A stretch of DNA of 25,547 nucleotides, taken from assembly GCA_000969725.1 (NCBI GenBank), contig JXSR01S061057.1. The stretch is one strand, 5' to 3'. Below, piece after piece: positions 10,430 through 18,545 of this stretch (within the stretch, counting starts at the first letter, position 1; the number at the start of each line of letters is the position of its first letter). Origin of the DNA: Ophiothrix spiculata (lineage: Eukaryota > Echinodermata > Ophiuroidea > Amphilepidida > Ophiotrichidae). The notes under the pieces were generated by a model. That model was not told where the DNA came from and searched no databases. It saw only the letters and a program-made list of their open reading frames with translations. The position numbers were made by a program, and so were the translations under genes.

Positions 10430-10597
10430 ATGTATTCTAATATCAATCCTGTATCTTCTCTATCAACTGGGATATTTCAAGACCTATTTATCAGTCTGGA
10501 TGTTGGTTTTGGACAACACGAACTACAAGAACTGATGCATGACAGGCTACTCTGGAAGAAGTTCATCATGGCTTCCGACCGTGGTCGACGAAAGTAA
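10430..10597 (+). pseudogene. possible C-terminal end of a LINE reverse transcriptase ORF
   Basis: A 55-codon open frame ends in TAA at 10595-10597; the frame is closed upstream by TAG at 10409-10411. The last 25 residues (ELQELMHDRLLWKKFI, then a basic end) resemble the DRxxWRxxI tail that closes the ORF of several non-LTR retrotransposons. An A-rich run about 25-40 bp downstream (10620-10638) could be the element's tail. No reverse transcriptase catalytic motif is present, so it would be a strongly 5'-truncated copy. A splice-donor-like GTAAGT follows the stop and could suggest an exon instead. The match is short, so the call is tentative. Confidence 0.35.
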
Positions 10598-10638
10598 AAA
10601 GTAAGTATTTATCAGTAAAAGGAAAACGAAAAAAAAAA

Positions 10639-11167
10639 GTTCAACTATGATTCAGATTCAAATTTATTTCAATATCAAAACAAATAATATACATATTAAA
10701 CACATTTATGAGGACATAATCGGAAAGCCAAGGAGTCCTGAAGTTATTAGTGAAGTGAAGTAACAAAGTTACACAAAAACAGTCTGCAAAAGAAAACGAA
10801 AATAACACAAGACAATGCCCCAAAACATAGGTTATACATGTAGTACAAAAGTGATTTCAACGAATAAAAATGATCTTTTTGTCCAAAATATTCAACAATA
10901 ATTCGAGATAAACTTTGATTCTTATTTGTTTTTAAAAATGTTAACATTCTTTGAGTGCTTTATTGTCTTTTCGAGGAAGTTCCAAAGGGAAGGGCCACAA
11001 TTTCTAATAGCTTGGTTTGAAAATGCTTTCTTTGTTTTGTTTGTCACGTAATCCTGGGCATTTCTTTTTGCATATTTATGGTTTTCTGCATGGTTAATGA
11101 AATGTGGCTTAAATAAAGTCGGTAGTTCATCTGTATGATGCTTATACATAAAATGATTAGAAAATTA
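10639..11167 (-). mobile_element. 5'-truncated LINE, 3' end with UTR
   Basis: On the minus strand this holds the last 75 or so codons of a reverse transcriptase ORF (10922-11149), then about 280 bp of presumed 3' UTR with AATAAA at 10663-10668 and a TTGAATCTGAATC end. It lies tail to tail with the possible LINE fragment at 10430-10597. The 5' part is missing, as is usual for target-primed insertions. The exact 3' junction is not certain. Confidence 0.65.
10922..11149 (-). pseudogene. LINE reverse transcriptase, C-terminal fragment
   Basis: The 75-residue frame has the pattern that ends many CR1/Jockey-group reverse transcriptases. It starts MYKHHTDELPTLF, has HKYAKR at 24-29 in the place of the usual HxYxTR, then GPSLWN at 52-57, and stops soon after NIFKNK. 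This part lies downstream of the polymerase palm and thumb; the catalytic (F/Y)xDD region is absent. An in-frame TAA at 11165-11167 closes the frame just upstream, so the fragment is dead. The first ATG is simply the first methionine after that stop and not a true start. The family assignment rests on motif pattern alone. Confidence 0.7.
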
Positions 11168-11932
11168 ATAAATTAGGTATGTTTAGAAATATGATATTAT
11201 TACTAAAACATATAGTTAATATTGAAAAAAAAGTTTCTTTAGTTTCTGTTTCGCACAGAACAAGTATATATTCAGTTATGATATGAAAAAAAGCGTAATT
11301 ATAAAGGTTGGGTAAAATTTATACAAGGTACAAAATAAAATACATGTGCATTTTTGTCAACTTGTCACAATGAGATCTTGTTGGAGAATGGTATATCAAA
11401 ATTGAAATAAATAACGACTGAAGGGTATAATGATGGCCTTCGATAAAATTAATAAATTTGGTGGTCAATTCTATTAAGGTTAGATGATAGAGGATGATAA
11501 AATTCATGAAAGAAACGTAATATTTTGGTCATTGTTTGGTCGCAAATTATGTTTTTCCTGTATACGCCACCTGCAAATTAAGGGTATGACCAGATTTCAT
11601 ATTAAATTTCCTATTAGAAATTGTATAACTTTTTACCACATACGTCAACTCAATCAAAAGATATGCCACCTTTAAGGTTACCTATTTTAAGTGCATACTT
11701 TGTACAGTAATGCATAGATAAATTTACCCTTATAAATCGTTTGAAAAAAATGAGAAAAGATATCGTAAATGTGTTACAGTCTTTATTAGCACACATGTTT
11801 GATTGAGCTATATACAAAATATTATGATCCCAACATCTTTATTCTTTATAAAACAAGTGTTTATAAATCATCACTTTCTTACAACTTTGCATTGCACCAG
11901 ATCCAAATGAACTCAACAGGTTGTTCAACTCG
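11168..11932. other. intergenic, no gene seen
   Basis: AT-rich sequence with short open frames on both strands that lack any domain or compositional support. Near its right end, 11905-11931 holds AATGAACTCAACAGGTT, a word found in both tandem units at about 1979 and 6244. Confidence 0.6.
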
Positions 11933-12306
11933 GGGCGTCAATCTCAGTCCGAAACGTCGTTAGTCCGAAACGTCATCAGTCCGAAACGTCATCAGTCCGA
12001 AGTGTAAATTTCCTATACTTGGGGGTTCATCAGTCCGAAGGTTCGTCAGTCCGAAAATACACTTTGTCACTCCGAAAATAAGAAACACTACCTTAGTCCG
12101 GTCATCAGTCCGAATACTTTTTATCACTAGCGTCGTCAGTCCGAAACTTCATCAGTCCGAATCGAGATAAAAAGCTATTTCAGTCCGAATTTTGAAAAAC
12201 TACGACGTCAGTCCGAAAATGAAAATCAAACACGTCATCAGTTCGAAAATGAAAAAAACTTCGTCAGTCCGAATATGAAAAAAAAAACACCATGTCAGTC
12301 CGAATA
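11933..12306 (+). repeat. cluster of 16 degenerate CAGTCCGAA repeats
   Basis: Sixteen copies of a word close to (C/G)TCA(T)CAGTCCGAA occur with irregular spacing of about 12-45 bp. Most are preceded by CGT or CAT and several are followed by AATGAAAA. A few copies vary (CACTCCGAA, AGTTCGAA, AGTCCGG). It is noncoding. The irregular spacing sets it apart from a simple minisatellite. Confidence 0.9.
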
Positions 12307-12620
12307 TATAGCAACGATTTAATAACGAGTGTTTTTTTGTTCATGCAAACATACGAAGTGCGTTAAAACACATATAAAAATATATATTTATTAATATTGA
12401 ATCAAATAAGATAAAAATATATGGAATGAAAATAAAACCAAAGCAACTTAAAAGATATAAGGAGTAATAAAATACCGTATAAATAATGATTAAAAAGAAG
12501 TATAAGGAATCAAAGTAAAAAAATAGACTACTTTGCATTTCCTAGCCTGTAATCAGAAATTCTTAGAAAAAGCGAAAATAATTATAACCAGACTCATACA
12601 TCAGTAAAATGAAAAAAAAA
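12307..12620. other. AT-rich spacer between GTCCGAA clusters
   Basis: About 300 bp of very AT-rich sequence without the GTCCGAA word. The open frame on the minus strand here is low complexity (phenylalanine, isoleucine and tyrosine rich) and is not taken as a gene. Confidence 0.6.
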
Positions 12621-13043
12621 GGGTCGCTGGTCCGAAAATGATATAAGGTTCGCTAGTCCGAAAATGAAAAACGTCCGCTAGTCCGAAAAAAAAAATGGGT
12701 TGCAAATCAACAAAACTAATTATTTTTCGGACTAGCAGACCTTATTTTATTTTTGGACTAGCGAACCTTATTTCATTTTAGACTGGCGAACCTTATTTAA
12801 TTTTCGGACTAGTGAACCTTATTTAATTTTCGGACTAGCGAACCCTTTTTCATTTTAGGACTAGCAAACCTTATTTCATTTTCGGACTAGCGAACCCTAT
12901 TTCGTTTTCGAACTAGCGAACCTTAGGATTAGTGAACCCTTTTTAATTTCGGACTCGAGGACCTAATTTCATTTTCGGACTAGCGAACCTTTTTTCATTT
13001 TCGGACTAGCAAACCTTCGGACTGGCTAACCTTCGGACTAGCG
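12621..13043. repeat. fold-back array of CTAGTCCGAA / TTCGGACTAG repeats
   Basis: Three units in direct orientation (12621-12694; consensus GGTTCGCTAGTCCGAAAATG) are followed, after a spacer of about 28 bp, by about 14 units in inverted orientation (12723-13043; consensus TTTTCGGACTAGCGAACC then TTATTTCA). The inverted units have a period of about 27 bp in the best part. The first inverted units can pair with the three direct ones to form a stem of about 70 bp. Several units have single-base variants or shortened spacers. Confidence 0.9.
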
Positions 13044-14179
13044 TATTGTAATTATGAAATCAGCTGAGTATGCTGAGTAAGCTTAACATTACTATTAATT
13101 CTCACGTGTTATTAATATCTGCAAGATCTAAGAGATTAAAAAGCAACCCCTGCTTAATACTTTTGGATTGAAAATTTATATCTTAAAGATACATTCACTT
13201 GTAAACCTTTTTTTATTTTAAATTCAATGAGATCAGAGATTCTTCACTAAATACGGTCTTTAACACGATTAAAAGTTGGTCTTAAATCTTAAAATTTCAA
13301 TCCCGTGAATTAAAAGCATATTTGCTTGAAATTATCTTGTAAATATCGTTTCATTTCTAAACTGAAGTTCCAGAAATACATAAATCACACAATAACTTCC
13401 AAACAAGGTAAAAAGTATGCTTTACATCCTAGAGGCTGTTTTGTTTGCAAAAATTTCAACTTCCTGAAAGATATATTCATTAGGCCTATACTGAGTAAAG
13501 ATTTCGAAAGTTACAAGATTTAACTGCTATAATATTTTAGACAATGGCTTTAGAGTTAGTTTTATTTCCGTGTTACTTAAGGCTACAGTCCCTAAAAACG
13601 TCTCGCTCGGCTGAATGTCATGTTAACTGCAAGTTTTTACCTACTTACACCTATCAGAATATCACAATATTTGGCGTACATATTAAATAGAGTCTCTAAT
13701 TTATACATAGAACTTTACTAGTGATTTCATGTCCATTATCATGGTCAAAATGACGTCTAAAGACTACTTCGAAAAAGTTGACCCTTTTTCGCTGAAACCT
13801 CATAATTTAATGATGTTCGAATAATTTGACTGGTTTCAAATTTTGACAAATTGTAGGCTTGATACTTCTTATTGAATTACAAACAATATTCTATAAATAT
13901 GCTGAGTTGATTTTGAATGATAATGTAACAAACCCGCGTTGTTTTGCCCGAAAATCCGGACGTGAATTACCACTCTGAGTTCACCCTGTTTGAGCTGTAA
14001 ATTGACTGTTTTAAGTATCTACATTATCTACATTTTGTCTGATATACGCATTCGCATAATTTACTTACAAATTGAGCATTCCAATGAGGCAAAAATTGCA
14101 ATTCCTATGTAAACAAAAGAAAAATACGGTATTCTACATGTAATGTTTACGTTTTAGATTTTAGTTCACGATCTCAACG
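13044..14179. other. intergenic, no gene seen
   Basis: More than 1 kb with no supported gene. A 65-codon frame at 13326-13523 on the plus strand has no recognisable domain and ordinary composition, and is left uncalled. The sequence around 13920-14010 is somewhat GC-richer but shows no repeat structure. Confidence 0.5.
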
Positions 14180-14268
14180 CTGCCTTGATATCTCAGCGGT
14201 AGATCTTCACTTCGTAATGCATAACTAACCCCTGCCATAATCCATGGTTCGAATCCCCACAAAGGCAG
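14180..14268 (+). mobile_element. tRNA-like sequence (SINE head or tRNA pseudogene)
   Basis: A perfect 7-bp acceptor-like pairing joins CTGCCTT (14180-14186) to AAGGCAG (14262-14268). An A box TATCTCAGCGG (14189-14199) and an exact B-box consensus GGTTCGAATCC (14246-14256) are both present, so Pol III promoter elements look intact. The D stem is at best 3 bp, and neither the anticodon stem nor the T stem pairs properly. The span is 89 nt where 72-76 is usual. That argues against a working tRNA and for a tRNA-derived SINE head or a pseudogene. No A-rich tail was fixed downstream. Confidence 0.6.
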
Positions 14269-14671
14269 TGGAAACTATTTATCCTTTCGTGATTAAAAAT
14301 AGTTAGGATTCACATTTTCCTGAGCAGATGGATTCCCTTTACCCTTAATTCTACGGTCCTTTTAATTTTAGGCATACAGTAATAGAGTGGCAGAACTAGA
14401 CTCTTTTAAATGAGAGGGCGAGTGGTTACGCCACTGAGTCTCTTAATTAAGTCTCTTAATAGCATAAGCCCTGATTTTGTTTCAAGAAACATCTTCAAAA
14501 TGGCGTCAACAGTTTTCATCTAAAAGTTGACGTCTTTTGATATTGTTCAAGTAAAGAATCATGTAACGTTGTGTGACATCTGTTACATTGAAAAAGAATG
14601 ACCATCACAGGGTTGCCTTCAGCCTTAGGGTCTAATATTTTGCTCTTTAAAATTAAGTGTTTGTTTGTTTG
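14269..14671. other. intergenic between tRNA-like element and receptor gene 3' end
   Basis: No gene seen. A short stretch near 14415-14435 (GGCGAGTGGTTACGCC) resembles the D arm of a serine or leucine tRNA, but no B box follows. If the tRNA-like element is a SINE, its body would lie in this region. Confidence 0.4.
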
Positions 14672-14681
14672 TTTATTTATT
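14672..14681 (-). terminator. overlapping polyadenylation signals of receptor gene
   Basis: On the minus strand the sequence reads AATAAATAAA, giving two overlapping canonical AATAAA hexamers. They begin about 28 bp after the stop codon of the receptor ORF. A very short 3' UTR is therefore predicted, although a longer one is possible. Confidence 0.65.
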
Positions 14682-14708
14682 CAGGTCGTTCCGTAGACAC
14701 GTGGGCGT

Positions 14709-15887
14709 TCATGACAAAATATTAGCATAAGATACACCAGACATGCCTTGTTGTTCTCTGTGTCGATCTCCATCGTTCTCCATGTCATCTGACACGATGT
14801 TTACTCGATTATCTGGTATTTCATATGCGGACTGTTCATTATCCGGTGTTGCATACACATCGTCGTCGGTTTTGTCAAATTCAGACCGAGTCTTCAACAT
14901 TGTATACTCATGATTATCTCTTTGTGTGTTTAGTTCCAAATAGGTCTCGTTTTCGGTTTGCTGGGATTCGACAACGGTGGGATTGCGATGGTCGACTTTG
15001 ACGGGGGCAGGAGAGGATCGATGCATTTGTTTGCGCCACATTACTAATAGCAATACAATAAGGCATACAATGATAATGCCAAAGATGGAAACAATAATGG
15101 TTAATGTCTGCAAACGAATGTCTGATGATACTTCGTCTAATCCGGGTGACATAGTTGATGTTTTGGCCTTCGCGGTCCTGAATTCAGTAGTATGCGCCTC
15201 AATTGCATGTGGTATAGGAATTATCGAACAATTACGGGTGTCCGAAAATGCTGGATGTTTCATAAAGCATACAAAATCTGCACCAACGTATTTTTGTGTA
15301 AGCCGTATGGGTTGAAACAAACTTCGTGAACTTGCAAAAGGCGCCAGTGTCATGATACTGTCTCCGGTTCGATACGTCCATGATAGAGATGGTGTTATTC
15401 TTGAATCGATAACTTCACAACGTGCATTTATTACATCACCTAGGGAGAAAATTTCAGTCTTATTGGCTGGAGCATATCCACCATCAGGAAGAGATCTAAC
15501 TATTTCACAAATGGGCGAATCATTTGAAGGAAGGTTTCCGTAATCAATAGTTAGATTGAAATATTCCATTGGCCCAAATAGTCTACGACACTCGTAAATA
15601 TCGGTATCTTCTTTATGCAAATTACTTATCGTAAGACAACACGTTTCGATAATCCAGTCCCTCGTGCAGCTTGTGGAAAATCTTTCGATAAAACCAGTTA
15701 TAAATGTGCGCGTACTTCTACGGTACCATGTAGTATTGTTAATACCAATATATGTTTGTTTACTTTTAAGAGTTACATTTTCTCCTACCAATTTATCAAT
15801 AGTTATCATGGTTATATAATCTACTACATGACACAATGTAAACCATATTATAACCGGGTACATCTTTGAAATCTTATACGGATACAT
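14709..15887 (-). CDS. type I membrane Ig-domain receptor with ITAM- and ITIM-like tail
   Basis: The 392-residue single-exon ORF is the only convincing gene here. A signal peptide covers about residues 1-25. The first ATG is chosen because an in-frame TAA lies five codons upstream, but Met9 would give a more typical signal peptide. Ig-like domain 1 (about 28-116) has W54 and D96-x-Y98-x-C100; domain 2 (about 124-222) has C157, W170 and C207. Seven N-glycosylation sequons lie outside (N37, N50, N51, N111, N122, N142, N219). One membrane segment spans about 261-284, followed by basic residues. The tail has Y316-LEL and Y328-TML separated by eight residues, which is ITAM spacing; YATP at 345; YEIP at 355; and VSYANI at 385-390, an ITIM-type motif. 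A cell-surface adhesion or immune-type signalling receptor is inferred. The ligand is unknown and no named orthologue is recognised. Domain 1 lacks the usual first cysteine. Confidence 0.85.
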   Translation of the reverse strand: MYPYKISKMYPVIIWFTLCHVVDYITMITIDKLVGENVTLKSKQTYIGINNTTWYRRSTRTFITGFIERFSTSCTRDWIIETCCLTISNLHKEDTDIYECRRLFGPMEYFNLTIDYGNLPSNDSPICEIVRSLPDGGYAPANKTEIFSLGDVINARCEVIDSRITPSLSWTYRTGDSIMTLAPFASSRSLFQPIRLTQKYVGADFVCFMKHPAFSDTRNCSIIPIPHAIEAHTTEFRTAKAKTSTMSPGLDEVSSDIRLQTLTIIVSIFGIIIVCLIVLLLVMWRKQMHRSSPAPVKVDHRNPTVVESQQTENETYLELNTQRDNHEYTMLKTRSEFDKTDDDVYATPDNEQSAYEIPDNRVNIVSDDMENDGDRHREQQGMSGVSYANILS

Positions 15888-16324
15888 AATATTTGAAGTT
15901 TATCCACACTTTTTCAGAAATAGGCTGTTAACCTTAATATAATCCTCGAAGCATCGATCCCATTGAACCTTTTGGAGTTGCTAGTAGAAACTACACAAGA
16001 CGTGTACCGAAAAAATGTATTAATTTTTGTTTAATATATACTCAGTATCAAGTCGCAAAATGCCAAAACAAAGATGTTGCGGGTTAGTTGTTAATCCAAG
16101 AATAAATGCAACAAGTGCGGATGTGAGATTACCAATGAAAGCTGACAAACATACGTTATTTATGTGATATATAGAAAGAAACTGAAAACAATCATTAAGT
16201 TCCGCTTCCCCTAAACTTTGACATGTTTAACAAAAATACAGGGTGGAACAATAAGGGGTTCACATAATTGTGTACACGTAGTTTTCTATGTGATGTAGTA
16301 TTGGAAAAATTCCGGTGTTTCCGT

Positions 16325-16378
16325 AATCTGACCAGGTGTTCTGACTACATATTCTGAACACATGTTCTGACCACTTGT
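16325..16378 (+). repeat. four degenerate TTCTGACCACATG repeats
   Basis: Four consecutive copies of a word close to TTCTGAC-N-ACATG, about 13-15 bp each, run head to tail just before the palindrome at 16381. Confidence 0.65.
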
Positions 16379-16380
16379 TA

Positions 16381-16396
16381 TATACGCATGCGTATA
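16381..16396. repeat. perfect 16-bp palindrome
   Basis: TATACGCATGCGTATA is its own reverse complement. It lies at the left edge of the repeat-bounded element that follows and may belong to that element's terminus. Confidence 0.7.
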
Positions 16397-16400
16397 GTTT

Positions 16401-17395
16401 GGCGTACACAAATTCAATTTACATTGTGTGTAGAAAAGACCGTCTTGACTGTCTTAAGCCCATTCTACACAAGGCCATAAATGGTGCAATTCCTTGCTTG
16501 TCAAATAAAATGTTGATAGATTACCCAGGCCATGCTCCAAAATACACCATTGCTTTTGTGGCAATAATGGCTTGTAGATTGGCCCACTTTGAAAATATAA
16601 AAGTTCACAGGAAGTCAATATGACATAGTAACGAAAGGATTTCAGATATTCACAGTATCATGATGTGATTTTTGTTGCAAATGGTTCATTTTATTTTAGC
16701 AAATCAGTTTTCTGTAAGATTATAATGGCGTGATCTTTTGAGGAAGAAAAAGATAATTGCATTAGCTATAACAATATATACTTCTAGGCATTTATAAGGT
16801 CCTACAAAAGCAAAAACATTTGAGGTGTAAGACCAGGAAATGGATAACGAGAAAGGAAAACCAAGTGTGTCATAATGCATTATTGTGTGAATTGAGAAAA
16901 GAAGATCCGAAAGCATATAGACATTAATTTTTATGAGAATGGATTATAACTCCTTCAATAATTCCAACTGTATATGCCTTATGTTTGAACATGTAATATC
17001 TGATCTAAATGGTTGTTGCAGTTGTTGAACTTTTGCAATTCCACCCTGGTAAACCCATTAACATACCACATTTTACCACCCATGCTCCTCTGGGGTTTCA
17101 ATCTTGCCTCAAATTATAGAGCAATACTCTATTTTTAGGCAACCTTGAAACAGCCATTAATTTCAGGCCATACTGTAAAATACACATGGCTGTTTCAGGC
17201 AAGATCTTAGAATTTTATGTGACAAGCAAGGAATTGCGCCATTTATGGCCTTGTGTATCATGGGCTTTAATCAGATAATCACAGGGCTGACAACTATGAA
17301 GCTAAAATATATTCCCCGGCGTATAAAAAAGTATTTAAAATTTCAATATACATTCAAAAATTTGTGTATAGAAAAGACCGTCTTGTACGTCTTAA
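16401..17395. mobile_element. unclassified element bounded by direct and inverted repeats
   Basis: The outer parts 16401-16457 and 17319-17395 are diverged direct repeats (shared GTATAGAAAAGACCGTCTTG, the left copy reading GTGTAGAAAAG). Inside them, 16456-16511 and 17212-17267 form a 56-bp inverted repeat with four mismatches. A further short inverted pair is TGAAACAGCCAT / ATGGCTGTTTCA at about 17149-17200, and CAGGCCAT...AAAATACAC recurs at 16527 and 17166. The open frames in it are short and unrecognised, so this looks like a rearranged or nested non-autonomous transposon. Element ends and target duplications are not settled. Confidence 0.5.
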
Positions 17396-17810
17396 TCTTA
17401 AAATGTAAATTAATAAATAAAGGCTCATTCCAGTAAAATTTTATCTTTTTTTGACTTCAAGCAAAAAATCAGCCTTTTCATTCGACCACATAAGCAGGTT
17501 TTTCAGTCATACGTTTGTTACTTGTGTTACGTTCAAAGATTTTAAATGACCAAGGCCAAAATCACCTTACGGGTTCTTAAATAACACAAATTAATACACT
17601 CTTAATATTAACTTTAAACACAATTTAATGCTCATGCACTTTTGGTTCGTAGTTTACATATTGTCGAGATTTTACATTCACTCATTCATCATTGTTCTAG
17701 TTATATTAATTGATTATCGTACTATTCTAATCCGTTGTTTTAACCAAACTCTAAGATTAATGTAATGTTTCATCATTCTACTATAACTCCAATTTCCAAG
17801 TTAAATTACA
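17396..17810. other. intergenic, no gene seen
   Basis: AT-rich, with no supported ORF or repeat. The true left end of the LTR candidate that follows could lie in this stretch; one alternative TG start is at 17761. Confidence 0.5.
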
Positions 17811-17822
17811 TGTGAAGCCATC

Positions 17823-18003
17823 CCTGAATTCTCATGTGAGTCTGCCCTGAATTTCTAGGCGACAGTAACACCTGACTTTTCAGGCCTGGTTTCTCAGACA
17901 ACGTGTCAGACCTGAGTTTCCAGAGATGATCGCCATGAAAACTCAGACCCTGACTTTCTAGTACTATCATCTGAATATAGGAGGAGCTCCTGAATTCTCA
18001 GGG
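17823..18003. repeat. seven CCTGA-N-TTCTCAGG palindromic motifs
   Basis: Imperfect copies start at 17823, 17846, 17871, 17885, 17911, 17949 and 17989. The last contains a perfect 14-bp palindrome, CCTGAATTCTCAGG. Spacing is 14-40 bp. Being upstream of a TATA box, they could be enhancer-type binding sites, but the factor is unknown. Confidence 0.75.
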
Positions 18004-18078
18004 ATACACTTTGTGAGCACAAATAGTTGGAGTAATGCCATTAGATGATTGTGGTCACCTGACCGCCTACACAAAATG

Positions 18079-18087
18079 TATAAATAG
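18079..18087 (+). promoter_or_regulatory. TATA box of LTR candidate
   Basis: TATAAATAG is a strong match to the Pol II TATA consensus. A start site would be expected near 18105-18115. It stands about 220 bp upstream of the primer-site-like sequence, which is reasonable for R plus U5. Confidence 0.45.
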
Positions 18088-18297
18088 CAGAGTTTGATGG
18101 AATTTAATTCATTCCGTGTCTGGTGGTATACGATTATTCAACTGGGCAACCAGTTGTACACATCTAGCTAATGTTATACGACTATTGTACTGATCAAATA
18201 GTAATAGTGAATTGATAATACACTTTTGATATAGATCCACAAACTGTCTATGAACTTGTGTTGTTCTTTGCTCGAGTCATACCCCAAAAACTCGACA

Positions 18298-18316
18298 TTG
18301 GTGGTACAGCGGTTGG
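18298..18316 (+). other. primer-binding-site-like sequence
   Basis: TTGGTGGTACAGCGGTTGG follows directly after the presumed LTR end. A start with TGG complements the CCA end of a tRNA. Similar TTGGTGGCAGCGG-type sequences occur after the 5' LTR of many animal LTR elements. The tRNA species was not identified. Confidence 0.35.
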
Positions 18317-18319
18317 ATA

Positions 18320-18545
18320 GAACTTTAACACTCCAATAGTATTTAGCCACATTACAAGAAATTGAATTATTTATTTTACTACGCTACCAACAAACTTGAA
18401 ATACATTACGAAAGAACTTGAGATGAATTGGACACGAACTTTAACACTCCAATAGTATCAGCCACAATACAAGATATTTAAGGCCCGTTTCACACATTAG
18501 AATGAAATAAATTGAACTCATTTTTGACTACGCTACTGACGAACT
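18320..18545 (+). repeat. duplicated leader segment
   Basis: GAACTTTAACACTCCAATAG begins at 18320 and again at 18436 (116 bp apart). CTACGCTAC and the ACTTGAA that follows recur about 147 bp apart, so the second copy carries about 31 extra bases (around 18481-18512). It lies between the primer-site-like sequence and the coding remnant. Confidence 0.75.

Larger units (their letters stand above)
17811..18297 (+). mobile_element. candidate 5' LTR of a decayed retrotransposon
   Basis: The stretch can be drawn from TG at 17811 to CA at 18296-18297, about 490 bp. It has a TATA box TATAAATAG at 18079-18087 and a cluster of palindromic repeats upstream of it, as a U3 would. Immediately after the CA is TTGGTGGTACAGCGG, which begins with TGG like a tRNA primer-binding site. 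No matching 3' LTR was found in the window and no flanking duplication can be given. The call therefore rests on order of parts and could be wrong. Confidence 0.4.

Noticed and set aside
11933..13043. CRISPR-like appearance of the GTCCGAA clusters
   Set aside because: Repeats are 9-20 bp and variable, spacers are low-complexity and irregular, orientation flips, and the genome is animal-like. It is not a CRISPR array.
14415..14435. Second tRNA-like D arm (GGCGAGTGGTTACGCC)
   Set aside because: There is no B box, acceptor pairing or anticodon arm around it, so it is probably chance or a scrap of SINE sequence.
14977..15869. Plus-strand frames of 63-112 codons opposite the receptor gene
   Set aside because: They are antisense shadows of the minus-strand receptor ORF, with no independent features.
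16060..16167. 36-codon frame starting MPKQRCCG that recalls the start of a THAP-type zinc finger
   Set aside because: Only the opening looks similar. The later Cys/His residues and the conserved tryptophan and proline positions of THAP cannot be placed before the stop, so this is too weak to annotate.
16375..16623. 82-codon frame inside the repeat-bounded element
   Set aside because: It begins at a non-ATG codon and runs across the junction of a direct and an inverted repeat. No domain is recognised.
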